A stretch of 64,000 nucleotides of DNA, taken from NCBI GenBank assembly GCA_030734395.1, contig JAUZTG010000012.1, positions 62,001-126,000 of the forward strand, in the 5' to 3' direction. The notes under the pieces were generated by a model. It was not told the DNA's origin, searched no databases, and saw nothing but the letters and a program-made list of their open reading frames with translations. The stretch's first letter is position 1. The number at the start of each line of letters is the position of its first letter. This DNA is from Sarocladium kiliense. Lineage: Eukaryota; Ascomycota; Sordariomycetes; Hypocreales; Sarocladiaceae. Of the stretch, positions 1 to 9,934 are shown piece after piece. Both the position numbers and the translations under genes were made by a program.

Positions 1-1914
1 AACTACCTGGGTACCGCTAAGCGGGTACTTCGTAAAGCCGGTGGTCGTGATGTCACACTTGGCAATTACCGCGAGCTTACTGATTTCGAATGGGATGTCC
101 TCAATTCTATCTGCAAGGCATTCGTTCAAGGTCTCGAGGACATCAAGCTGCGTGATCAGCTGAAGGAGTTGCCTTCTTTATCATTCAGTGCCCCTGCAGG
201 TATTTCCGATCGGCACTGCCTCATGGCTGTAGGTACCCAAGTTGAAGGAGAGCAACTACTCCAGCACTGGGATCAGAAGATTGCCACCGAGCATATGTCT
301 TCTAAACCCCGTCATGGCCACGCCGTGTTGCAATGGAATCAACTGCGCTTGCGCGAGACATATGGCTCAGATCCGCTTGCTTGGGCAAAGGAAGTCCAGC
401 TTGCGTTGGATAAGCTCAAGAAGCTTCCGTCCGTGCAGCTCATCACACTCGAGCAGCAGCAGCATGAATTGCCTGTGCTATATCAAACGCGGGCGAAGAG
501 TGTGGTGCGAGTTCTGGCAGAGCACAATCAAGAGCCTGCAGAGGTATTGATGACCCAGTATATCGCAGGAATGCAGCCAAGCAGTGTTCGCAAGGTTGTC
601 GCAAAAGCGTACGAAGACTCTTCGCGGACCATGGACATGGCAGCCGTGGGCCGACGCCACAAGAGCCTCCACCTCGCTGCAAAATTCGAGCAAGCATTGG
701 CAAAGAACCTTTACGAGGATGATCAAATTTCCGACATCAAAGCCTACGTCGCCCTTCTTCGGCAGCCGATGGTAAACATTAGCAACGATTCAGCCGCTCC
801 GAACTGGGTTGTTCCTATCGGACCCGAGAATGCTGCCCTCATCGCCCGCATCCAGAGCTTCAAAGACCCCCATACCTTTGCGGTCAACCAGCCGCGGGAC
901 CGCTATAAGGACAAACTGGAGTTCCCGAAAACTGGTGTTGGCGCGCAGTGTGATATCAACTTCTCTGCCCACCTTGCGCTTCAGAATACACTTCTCCTAC
1001 GTTGCTACTCCCACACGGATCCTCGCGTTCGTCCCATGGTTCTCTTCATCAAGCATTGGGCCAAGGTTCGTGGTATAAATTCAGGATATCGCGGTACTTT
1101 GAGCAGCTACAGTTATGTTCTCATGGTTTTGCACTACCTTGTCAACATTGCTAGGCCTTTCGTCTGTCCCAATCTTCAGCAGCTGGCACCACACCCTCCT
1201 CCGAATGCAACACCAGCTGAGCTCGAGGGTACATACATATGCCGCGGCTATGACGTCCGTTTCTGGCGCAACGAAGAAGAGATCCTTCATCTGTCGCGTG
1301 CCAACCAGCTTACGCACAACAAAGACCCCATTGGACATTTGCTGCGTGGGTTCTTCGAGTACTTTGCCCAGACATCCAACATGAGCGACGGGTCTGGTCG
1401 TGGTTTCGACTGGGGTCGCGATGTTCTAAGCTTGCGCTCACCTGGTGGTCTTTTGTCGAAACAGGACAAGGGATGGACTGGGGCAAAGACTACTGTCGAG
1501 GTTCGCGGAGCTGCCCATGGGCCGAAAAGCAGCATGGATGTGGCTTCGCCAGCCTCGCCTCTCACACCTCAGCAGCAGACCGACCCCGGTATTGTACCAG
1601 ATGCTACCATTACCAATAAGAACCCATCAGGCGGTGAGGTGAAGGAGGTTCGACACCGTTACCTTTTCGCGATCGAGGATCCCTTTGAGCTAGACCACAA
1701 TGTGGCGCGAACGGTCACGCACAATGGTATAGTATCGATCCGAGACGAGTTCCGGCGCGCGTGGCGCATTCTTCGGGCAGCAGGACAGGGTATGATACAA
1801 GAAGACCTCTTGAAGGATGTCAATGCTGTAGACGAGGGCGGGAGAAGTCCTTTCCTAGCGATGCTTGACGATATCCACGGACTGTCAGGAACTGGCCCCG
1901 CACCACGGTCGTGA
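1..1914 (+). CDS. Cid1-like terminal nucleotidyltransferase, 5' end outside window
   Basis: The reading frame is open from base 1, so the start lies upstream; 637 residues are visible, ending in TGA at 1912. The second half matches the Cid1/Trf non-canonical poly(A)/poly(U) polymerase family. AQCDINFSAHLALQNT carries the third catalytic aspartate, KHWAKVRGIN and GTLSSYSYVLMVLHYL follow, and PIGHLLRGFFEYFAQ belongs to the PAP/25A-associated domain. Such enzymes add untemplated A or U to RNA 3' ends and so mark RNA for decay or maturation. The first two catalytic aspartates (the G-S...D-x-D block) are not visible and should be upstream; about 300 residues of unassigned, partly helical sequence precede the visible core, more than in compact Cid1. 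No intron is needed inside the window. The gene converges on the XPG-like gene, with a 240-bp gap. Family is confident; nucleotide preference and target are unknown. Confidence 0.85.
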   Translation, partial: NYLGTAKRVLRKAGGRDVTLGNYRELTDFEWDVLNSICKAFVQGLEDIKLRDQLKELPSLSFSAPAGISDRHCLMAVGTQVEGEQLLQHWDQKIATEHMSSKPRHGHAVLQWNQLRLRETYGSDPLAWAKEVQLALDKLKKLPSVQLITLEQQQHELPVLYQTRAKSVVRVLAEHNQEPAEVLMTQYIAGMQPSSVRKVVAKAYEDSSRTMDMAAVGRRHKSLHLAAKFEQALAKNLYEDDQISDIKAYVALLRQPMVNISNDSAAPNWVVPIGPENAALIARIQSFKDPHTFAVNQPRDRYKDKLEFPKTGVGAQCDINFSAHLALQNTLLLRCYSHTDPRVRPMVLFIKHWAKVRGINSGYRGTLSSYSYVLMVLHYLVNIARPFVCPNLQQLAPHPPPNATPAELEGTYICRGYDVRFWRNEEEILHLSRANQLTHNKDPIGHLLRGFFEYFAQTSNMSDGSGRGFDWGRDVLSLRSPGGLLSKQDKGWTGAKTTVEVRGAAHGPKSSMDVASPASPLTPQQQTDPGIVPDATITNKNPSGGEVKEVRHRYLFAIEDPFELDHNVARTVTHNGIVSIRDEFRRAWRILRAAGQGMIQEDLLKDVNAVDEGGRSPFLAMLDDIHGLSGTGPAPRS

Positions 1915-2154
1915 GCACAATGTGTGGTTATGTTGAATATGAGGTCACGGTGACAAGTTGCTGCCTTCTTTGTACTACCAAGGATGGATGAGACATGTTA
2001 GATGGGTGTTCAATGTTGTAGCCAGTGTTGGTGCACAATGTAGACCAGCTTTCGGCTCGAATCATCTGGAAAAGGCTGAGCAATAAGGGAACCATTTACA
2101 TTTATCAAAGGTGTGCAAGGCCATAATGACTCTTGGTTCTGTTGTGTTGAATCA

Positions 2155-3931
2155 CTAATCTTCTAATAGGAGATCAAAGAGATTGTTACTTTTGCGGCCA
2201 GCTTGTGGCCTTCTCTTGGCTTTGTCTGCCTTCTCGTGTTTAGCCTCCATTTCGACGCCTTCGTCACTATCTTCATATTCATCTTCTAGTTCCAACATCT
2301 CATTTAATCGTGCTCTCAAGCTCGCCACCAGTCTTGTGTCCTGGAACAGACCCGCAATAGCCGCTATGGTCGGAAAGCTTGTCAAGGGTGGGAGCATCAA
2401 CGAAACATGCTCCATGAAGTCCAGTGATCCAGCAGGAAGCATATCGATGGCCCCTGTTGGCAAGGCGCGGAAGATTTGATCGACCAGGCGGAGAGAGTAC
2501 AACGTGGCGAGGAAGTGAGCTGTAACGTGAGCAAGATCCCAACTATGCAGCTTTGACTTCCAAGATGGAAGTTCTGGGTTGCGAAGCATCTCAAGTGAGC
2601 ATGATCGTTTCTCCGTCTTGGTGTGATCTTGTACATCAATAACCAAACACGCAAGAAGCCAAGAAGGTTCCTTCTCATGTCTCTCATATCGTGCGCATCG
2701 CTTGAGGAGGGGAAGCAGCTCATCCATGAACAACCTCGCAGTTCGTGCAGACAATTTGACATTTGTGCCCTTGTGTTGTGAGATGTTCTGGATTTTGCGA
2801 TGTTCGCGTAGAGATTTGTGGCGGCCTTTACAGGCCTGGGTTGCGAAGGTGTAGCCCATTGCTCTTAGACTGAGAGAGGGTTCCCAGGCGCTGCGCCGGG
2901 ACGGGTTTTCGGTGAGGGTTGGCAGGAACAAGTCTGGTTCTGGCGAGGAAGGGTCAGACAGTTGGTAGATTAGCTCAGAGAGTCGTGGGTCGAGCAGACT
3001 GAAGGACCAAGGTATTCTCTGAGCCCCTTTCTCGCTGTCTATGTACTGGCGGCAGAACAGTCGGTAAAGAGTAGCATCAGGCTGCTCCTCCAGACAAATG
3101 CGACGCAATTGGTTCACGGTTGCCTGTGGAAGTCTCTCGCGCTCGTAAGCTAGTCTGGTGCATGGTACCTCAAATTGCGCCGAGATATCTGCCGGTGTGA
3201 AGAGTGCACAAGAGAGAGTGTTGTTCTCATCTGTCGTGTAGATATCGCGGAGGAAGACTACCCCTGTGCCATCTGGTAGATCGTGGACAAGGAGATCAGA
3301 ATCCGACGTCAGAATACAAGCCGATGTGGCTTTGAAGGTATGTCTGGCGCAGAACTCATCCGCTTCACCGGGAACAAGATGTATCAAGTTTCGGTAGAGA
3401 TCACTGTTCTTGAGAGCATCGATGACAGCTGGGACAAGAAAGGGTGGTTGGAGGGGATAGTGCCTTTGCTGGGAGGGTTGTCCAGAGATATCGAAGAGGG
3501 CGGAGGAGTCGAGGGCTGCTGGTGATGACGTGGGAATAGGCAAGCCATGAGGACATTTGGAGGAGAGGCGGATGAGTTGGGTGGTGCTTTTCTGGACCCT
3601 TTCGATCCGCGTGGGACGCTTTGATGGAGGTAGGAATGCATCAAAGTATATCGCTTCGCTATGCAGGGCGAGATTGTCAGCGTTGCGAGGGTGAGGCCGT
3701 GTTTAGTCGCGAGTTCACTTACACGATCACATTATGGCGGGCTAAGGTATCTAGCCAAGCAATAGCAGACCGTCCAAGTAACTCGTAAGAGGGCTCTAAG
3801 AAGCCGTTGGCCGTACACTTATGTAAGATGTGGTAGGCTAGAGCCGGACCGTCAATGGCAACATGACGATTATCGAGCTGTGAGGGTTGCGCAAATGGCT
3901 CAAGCGTAGAGAGCAGATTTGGGATTCCCAT
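2155..3931 (-). CDS. Asteroid/XPG-like nuclease-domain protein
   Basis: Two exons, 3723-3931 and 2155-3658, joined over a 64-bp intron (3659-3722, GTAAGT donor, GCATAG acceptor), give 570 residues. The start MGIPNLLSTLEP is the XPG N-terminal signature, and HVAIDGPALAYH places an acidic residue at D27. After the splice, YFDAFLPPSKRPTR (D76) and later GEADEFCARH (E168, E171) and LTSDSDLLVHD (D189, D191) form the PIN/FEN-type acidic cluster seen in Asteroid-family proteins. The rest is helical with an acidic, lysine-rich tail. Metal-dependent 5'-nuclease activity is plausible because the acidic residues are kept, but the role of fungal Asteroid proteins is poorly known. The gene is divergent from PRPP synthetase across about 760 bp. 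The intron is well supported because the joined frame restores a continuous family motif across the splice. Confidence 0.85.
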
Positions 3932-4690
3932 GACCAGGCGTTTGGATGATGTTTGAGGTGAGGATGAAGGTATTCACATGTGGGGTGCTGAGTGAATGTG
4001 CAAATGCTTGAATCACTGACTCGCGGTTAATCCGCATCCACTTACGGAAGAGGTTATTCTAGTATCTGGTCTTGCAATATTTTAACAATATCTTATTCTT
4101 CTACCCCAAGATTCATTGAGTCTCACTTCTCTCTGGCGGATACGATGCTGCCATTTGAGGAAGGCGCGCTCTCAGTCATGCGCCTGCTGTAGGTTGGCAG
4201 TCAAATCGCAAAGGATTGGAAAGTGCTGCCGAAGGCCCACATTTGACCGAGCAGGAACGTCATGACACAGTGCGTGCTTGTGACACCAGCCATGCAATGG
4301 GTGGATTGCTGAACGAGTCAGCACAGTCACCGCACTGTGCAGCTGACATGGTGGAGCCACACGAAAATTGAGAGCTGCTAACCTGGACCGACCAGGCCAT
4401 TCCTGACCTTAGATCCGTTCCTCGGGCCATGAAGCTGCCTGACCTATTTTTCTTCCGACTTCACCCATCTCTTCTCTCTTTCAACCTCTGCCCACGCTGA
4501 CCAAACGGTGCTTTCTACCCCAATTCTTCCTCCCTTAAACTTTTTGTTCCCTCTTTTCTTCTGCACATACCATACACACCGGCTGTAGCATACTGCCGCG
4601 ACCCTCGTCAGAGGGAATCCTCACCGTCTTCCCCTCCCTCTACTTTTCGGCCTTTCAGCTCCTGCATGGGTCACACCACCATAATCAGCC
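3932..4690. promoter_or_regulatory. Divergent promoter, XPG-like gene and PRPP synthetase
   Basis: This 759-bp gap separates two divergently transcribed genes. The side next to the PRPP synthetase (about 4440-4670) is strongly pyrimidine-rich, as is common at ascomycete core promoters and leaders. I see no coding signal here; the short minus-strand ORF at 4172-4360 is unsupported. Confidence 0.5.
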
Positions 4691-6313
4691 ATGCGCAATA
4701 CCCTCATTTTCGCCGGCAATTCGTGCCCGGCTCTCACGGGACAGATATGTGAGAACTTAGGCATGACTCCGGCCGATGCCGAGCTGACTCAGTTCTCCAA
4801 TGTGAGCTTGCTGCTGCTGGCCTGACTCCCCCACGTTCCTGTTGGCTGACTGGCCTGGCTCTCCCAAAGGGCGAAACCAGTGTTCGGATTCTCACAAGTG
4901 TCCGTGAGAAGGATGTCTTCGTGGTTCAGTCTGGAAGCTCCAATGTCAATGACTCCATCATGGAGCTCCTTATCATGATCTCAGCCTGCAAGGGTGGCTC
5001 TGCCAACAAGGTCACAGGTAAGCTTGACTACAACCTCTGACGCTCTCCGCAACACCAACAAGATGTGACACTAACCTTTCCTCCCCTCAGCTGTCCTTCC
5101 ATACTTCCCCTACAGCCGGCAGTCCAAGAAGAAGTCACATCGCGGCGCCATTACGGCCCGCATGCTTGCCAACCTCCTCGGCGTTGCTGGCGTTAAGCAC
5201 GTCATTACGGTCGATCTTCATGCGTCGCAGATGCAAGGTTTCTTCAAGTGCCCTGTTGACAACCTGCACGCCGAACCGATCATTGCGAAATGGATCCGCC
5301 ACAATGTGCCAAACTGGCGGGAGGCTGTTGTCGTCTCTAAGAACGCGGGTGGCACCAAGAGAGTAACTTCTCTTGCCGATGCCCTCAAGCTCAATTTTGG
5401 CATGGTCACTACGGATCGGAAGCGAGGGACCAATATGTCGGCTAGCATGATTATGAATCATCTCGACGGCATGTCTCACCAACCTGCGTTGGGGAAATCC
5501 GAGCGTCAAGCTGGAGCATCCTCGTCTGATATTCCTTTCACAGAGAAGACAACAACAACCACACACCATGTGGCCGATGCCCAAGGTTCTCCCACAAGGG
5601 TTAGCCGTCCTAGTGTCAAGACCGGTGGCCTTCCACGTTCCTCCTCCAATGACCCGCAAACTACCCCGCCGGCGGTTCGCTCGCCGACAGCAGACTCGGA
5701 GACTACTCTAGCTGGTTTCGACGATCGCCGCGCACGAGAGGTTACTCACGGTCGTCTTGTCCACGGCCATATTGTCGAGGACGATTTCCCATCGCCAGAT
5801 CGATCCACGCACAACAGCCACGATGATGACCCTATGACCATGTCGCATGCTTCATCCTTCTTCGTGCAGGAGGGCGAGCCACTTGGCGGGTCTGGCGATG
5901 CTGTAGCCAGTTCAGACGAGGAAGACAACGCTTTCCATAATCCCAAGGTGGAACACATGATCACCCTTGTCGGGGACGTCAAGAACCGAACAGTCTTGAT
6001 TGTGGACGACATGATCGATAAGCCCGGCTCTTGGATCGCGGCGGCCGAAACCGTTGTTAAGCGTGGACACGCCAAACGAGTGTATTGCATTGCTACGCAC
6101 GGCGTTTTTGGTGGGGACTGCCTGGAACAGCTGCAAGCGTGCGAGTGCATCGACGCCATTGTCGTCACCAACAGTTTCCCGATCCAAGAGGAGGCGGCGA
6201 GGCGAACCAAGAAACTGGTCATCCTCGATCTTTCATTTTTGCTTGCCGAGGCGATCCGTCGCAACCACTACGGCGAGTCGATATCACCACTCTTCCAACA
6301 CATCGGAGACTAA
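4691..6313 (+). CDS. PRS1: Ribose-phosphate pyrophosphokinase (PRPP synthetase), Prs1-type with large insert
   Basis: Three exons, 4691-4801, 4870-5017 and 5091-6313, give 493 residues. The enzyme makes PRPP from ribose-5-phosphate and ATP for purine, pyrimidine, His, Trp and NAD synthesis in the cytosol. Visible signatures are FAGNSCPAL at the start, HRGAITARMLANLL, DLHASQMQGFF (near 128-138), VVVSKNAGGTKRVT, and the PRPP loop VLIVDDMIDKPGSW (near 388-401). In the loop, the usual D-T-x-x-T ending is replaced by D-K-P-G-S-W, as in the yeast Prs1 class. A polar, Ser/Thr/Asp-rich insert of about 180 residues (roughly 197-375) interrupts the fold, like the non-homologous regions of yeast Prs1 and Prs5. 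Such inserts link yeast Prs proteins to cell-wall-integrity signalling; here that is inference. Such divergent subunits usually need a classical partner, which is not in the window. Confidence 0.92.
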
Positions 6314-6941
6314 ACGACTTGAGTTTCCACCGTGGGCCAGAGTTGCGGCGAGCTTGGACATGACGCTCAATCTGGTTTGTTGACGATATAATGTATCATG
6401 CTTGCTGATTTCCCCCTTTTCATTTCGAGCGCGGCGTATGGGACAATGACTTCGATCATTGGTGTGTGTCAGGCAATTAGATGACGAATCAGACGAGAAT
6501 TGTCTTGTCGGTGTTTCCCCCCTTTTACTTCCGTGTGACAGTTGACAAAGATCTGGAGCTGAACCAGAACACGACTTGCAGACTCTTCTACTGAAAGTCT
6601 TGCCGTGCAATGCACTACAGTGCATGTACATCCAGCGATGCTGCCTCTTTGTGGCAGCAAGGGCCCGATTCATCCTAGAATGGGTCCTTAACGGAGCGTT
6701 GGTATATCAAATACTACCCGCCTGTAGAAGGCGTGCGGACCTGTGTTCTTATGGACCAGCAGACCCTCTTCGGGGGGTCTGATGGGTCGTGCGCAAGAAA
6801 ACCTTTCGGACATTTCTCGTGTGTGATGACGATGTATGCGATGTGTAGCCAAGGATGGATACCTTGTGATGGAAATCAATAACAAATTATTCTGTATTTG
6901 CTGTACTTTTACATGGTTTCTACATGATGTGCGTGTATGAT
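6314..6941. other. Intergenic, convergent 3' regions
   Basis: The PRPP synthetase and the dehydrogenase converge on these 628 bp. The overlapping short ORFs on both strands show no family resemblance or signal peptide. I see only probable 3' UTRs. Confidence 0.5.
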
Positions 6942-7980
6942 CTATGACTTTCTGTGCATGACACCAGCACCAGCCTTGTGAGCGGATGTTAGCAGAGCAT
7001 TCAAGTGGCGTAAAGTGTGAAGGAGAGAAAGAACGAACCTGATGGCTGGGGAAGACGAGAGTATCAGCAATGACCACATTCTCCCTTCTTGTGGCAGCAA
7101 ATACCACCACCTCAGCGATATCCTCCGGCGTCAACGGCTCAACGCCTTCATAAACCTTCTTCGCCTTCTCCTTATCCCCATAGAACCTCACGACCGAAAA
7201 CTCCGTCTCAACCTGCCCCGGATCAACCTCAATGATCCTCACCCTCGACGCAATCAGCTCCTTCCTTAGTGAATCGGTGAAGCTGCGGACGGCGGCCTTG
7301 GTGGCGCAGTAGATGGAGCCGCCGGCGTAGGGCTCGCGGCCGGCGATGGAGCCGATGTTGATGATGTCGCCGCGGCCGCCGTCCGGGCGGGAGAGGAAGA
7401 TGGGGAGGATGGCTTGGGTCATGTTGATCAGGCCGGTGACGTTTGTGGAGAACATGGTGTGCATGTCAGCTTCGGCGATGTCGGGGGATCGGGCGAGACC
7501 TTTGACGAGGCCACTTTTGAGTGGTCAGTGATACGAATTCTTTATGAGGGTGATGAGTGGTAACGAGAGTACTTACGCATTGTTCACGAGAACGTGGATA
7601 TCCCGCCACTCTTCAGGCAAAGAGCCAACAAATCCACGGACCTCATCCGCGTTGCTGACATCAAGCTTCACAGGCAAGACCTTAATCCCATCCCCACCAA
7701 CATCCTTCTTGATCTCCTCCGCGATCTCACGCAGGGCGTCGACACGACGAGCAGCGAGGATGATGCGGAGGTTGCTTGCTGGACCGGCTGTGCGGGCGAA
7801 CTCGAGGGCGGTGGAACGACCGATGCCGGAGGAGGCACCGGTGATGAGGATGGTTTTGCCGGTGAGGCGGGAGGAGGCGGCGGAGGATGACATTTTGCGG
7901 ATGAGGGATAGGGGAGCTTTGGGGTTGGATTTGGTGAGGAGCCGGAGGGTGAGAGGGAGGGGATTGAAGAGGGGGGGCAT
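6942..7980 (-). CDS. NADP-dependent short-chain dehydrogenase, YdfG/YMR226C-like
   Basis: Three exons, 7577-7980, 7039-7513 and 6942-6974, with introns of 63 and 64 bp, give 303 residues. The Rossmann motif TGASSGIG is at 47-54, VNNAG is rebuilt across the first intron, and the catalytic residues are S190, Y203 and K207 (YCATK). The tiny last exon adds AGAGVMHRKS after FPSHQ, the ending typical of the YdfG/YMR226C 3-hydroxy-acid (serine/allo-threonine) dehydrogenase group, which supports the small exon. These enzymes oxidise or reduce short 3-hydroxy acids and related carbonyls with NADP(H). Family members usually start near Met30 here (7893). The 29 extra residues from the first ATG contain Arg and Lys and no acidic residue, so they could be a mitochondrial leader or simply 5' UTR. 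Exact substrate is unknown. Confidence 0.88.
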
Positions 7981-8732
7981 GGGATTTCGTTGGAAGGGGG
8001 AGGGAGGAGAGAAGATGGGAAGAGGGATTGGTGAAGGTGGTGGTTGTGTAGAGAAGAGTGAGTGAGGCCGATATCGCGAGAGTGAGAAAGGTTGACGTGA
8101 TGCCAGCGGGCGGGGCAGATGTGGATTCTGGGGTAGAAGCGGGTGGTTCCGGCTTGAGCTGGGTCGAGATGAGCTACTGCTGAGTCCTCGATTGATATGT
8201 TGCGAATCGACGTCGCTGATGGTCTTCCGGAATTGTGCGTGGCCAGGGGAATGATGTATGTGAGTGTGGAAGAAGATGCCGAAGATGGAGGTTGAAGCTC
8301 GGAGGAGAGGAAGGCCGGGGTAGCGGAGCGGGGGACGGAGGCGGGAGTGGGGAGGGGCGGGTGCGAATGCCGAGGATGGGAGGACGGATGGGGAGGAGTG
8401 GGAAGCTTTACTTGTACATTTATCAAAGTCGGCACATAATGTTTTGATGGAAACTGTGTTTAGGTGTGGAATTTCGTGATGAATTTGTTTAGATGGTCTG
8501 CGTTTTCACAGCCTGCATGCACCAAATCGACAAAGACCCATTCTTCGACAATCAGCCTGACCCTCCTCGGCGCAAAACCATCGACATTTATGGTAGGGTT
8601 GGAGGATGGGCGTGTTGCGTGCTAGCGAGTGGGCATTGCTCCTAGTTTAGACTCATCGTATTTGAGACTACTTAGGCGGAAATGACTTTGGGCACTATAT
8701 TCTATTAGGGTGCTGCTCATCTAATTGTTCTT
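7981..8732. other. Intergenic between dehydrogenase and small secreted protein gene
   Basis: This 752-bp stretch has purine-rich runs on the plus strand (8240-8400), which on the minus strand read as pyrimidine-rich leader for the dehydrogenase. Long proline/serine-rich ORFs here are a compositional by-product. The right end should contain the 3' UTR of the small secreted protein gene. No other feature is seen. Confidence 0.4.
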
Positions 8733-9085
8733 TCACTTGATGCAACTCTCTCTTACCTCCTCCTGGCATGCCTCTGCCTGCACGCTGCAATCTCTGATAC
8801 AATCCTATAATCACCAGTCTTTCAGCATCTCATCACAGGGGGTATCTACATGTAGGTATTACTCACGCCTAAGGCAATGTCATCCTGGGGGTCGATGTCA
8901 CGCCGACAATCCGGGCTGCAACTATTGTTACGGCATTGCGCAACGCAAGAAGAATCGGGTTGGGCGAGAAAATCCTCAATTGCCTTGACTCTTGCAGCGA
9001 GATCGTCATTCGACTGCCGGGCTCGGAGTATATTCGCCAACGATGCAGCTGGGAGCAGCGAGATAAGTAGAATCGAGAGCTTCAT
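8733..9085 (-). CDS. Small secreted cysteine-rich protein, eight cysteines
   Basis: Two exons, 8867-9085 and 8733-8804, joined over a 62-bp intron (GTGAGT donor, TTATAG acceptor), give 96 residues. The first 17 residues, MKLSILLISLLPAASLA, form a clean signal peptide. The mature part has eight cysteines at 47, 51, 56, 60, 75, 79, 86 and 94. The intron falls between cysteine four and five, and each exon carries a C-x3-C pair (CVAQC and CIRDC). Without splicing, the ORF would stop after 79 residues with only four cysteines; the splice restores an even number, which supports the model. A TATA box lies about 104 bp upstream. Small, secreted, disulfide-rich proteins of this kind include host-interaction and antimicrobial proteins, but I recognise no family and assign no function. 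It borders a repeat-bearing region. Confidence 0.72.
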
Positions 9086-9188
9086 GTTGAAGAGGAGTGT
9101 ACAAAATCGAATGTGTTTTGGTTGAGAGATGATCTGAATGGTGCTGAAATGGCGAATTTGAGCTGCGATTGAGACTGGAGAGATGCGT

Positions 9189-9196
9189 CTTATATA
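9189..9196 (-). promoter_or_regulatory. TATA box of the small secreted protein gene
   Basis: The minus strand reads TATATAAG about 104 bp upstream of the ATG at 9085, a good match to the eukaryotic TATA consensus at a sensible distance. It suggests a regulated rather than a housekeeping promoter; that last step is inference. Confidence 0.5.
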
Positions 9197-9367
9197 TCAT
9201 GGATACATACACGTTAGCAACGACGCAGGCCAACACCATAAGACTTGACTAATTCGTCGGGCCGTGTCTTGGAAGTTCGCGCGAAGGGATGTTGTCTTGA
9301 GTCGCAGCAGATGTCATATTTCTATTTCCCCGGTATGCTAGTCGCTGTTGCAGTTGTCACACATTAT

Positions 9368-9410
9368 ACTCCATTTAACATAATCCTTATTTAACATAAT
9401 CCAATGGAGT
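9368..9410. repeat. Short inverted-repeat element with internal 16-bp duplication
   Basis: ACTCCATT at 9368-9375 and its reverse complement AATGGAGT at 9403-9410 flank two tandem copies of ATTTAACATAATCC (9373-9386 and 9389-9402), offset by 16 bp. The surroundings are AT-rich. It may be a small hairpin relic; no transposase or target-site duplication is visible. Confidence 0.6.
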
Positions 9411-9552
9411 CTGTTTGCTCTGTCTTAGAAGAGCTAGGTTAATGAGACTTGTAGCTTAGGGCTGCTTGACTTATGATGAAGGACAAGTTGGACTAGGACC
9501 TGAGGGGCAGAGAGAGTACTATGGACACTGCGTTATGGTCCAGGTCAGAGGT

Positions 9553-9690
9553 ATGTCATGTTTTAATGTGCTGTGTCTTGATGTGCCGTTGTCTCGATGT
9601 GTTACATTTTAATTGTCGTGTCTTGATGAGCTATGTCTTGACATGCTGCGTCTTGATGTGACGTGTCTTAATATGTCGTAGTGTGACGGG
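9553..9690. repeat. Degenerate 15-bp tandem repeat (minisatellite)
   Basis: About eight to nine diverged copies of a unit close to GCTGTGTCTTGATGT run head to tail. On the minus strand the repeat reads as a run of H-I-K-T-x pentapeptides, which explains the ORF at 9631-9873; I do not regard that ORF as a gene. Single-base changes between units are mostly transitions. The stretch sits in an AT-rich gap between two predicted secreted-protein loci and could be the remains of a mobile element or a free-standing minisatellite. Confidence 0.75.
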
Positions 9691-9934
9691 CTGTCCCGTT
9701 AGCCTCCTTATTGCTTGTTCGACTTTAGACTTGTTAAACTTATTGTGATGAGCATATGCTGCAACTAAATAGATTTTCAAGGCAACACTATAGTAAGAAG
9801 GGGAAACAGCAAAAACAGGTTGTAGTACACAAGACCTCAGCATGGTTTTAAAGAACGGTGGGTTGAGGCTCATGCGAAGGGAGAGAAACTCAGAGTCATG
9901 TCTTTAAAACTTGCCAAATGACATCATCTTAGCA

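Noticed and set aside
7668..8435. 255-codon Pro/Ser-rich minus-strand ORF
   Set aside because: It overlaps the dehydrogenase first exon in another frame and continues into pyrimidine-rich leader; composition explains it.
9631..9873. 80-codon ORF ending in HIKT repeats
   Set aside because: The repeats are the translation of the 15-bp minisatellite, and the remainder matches nothing.
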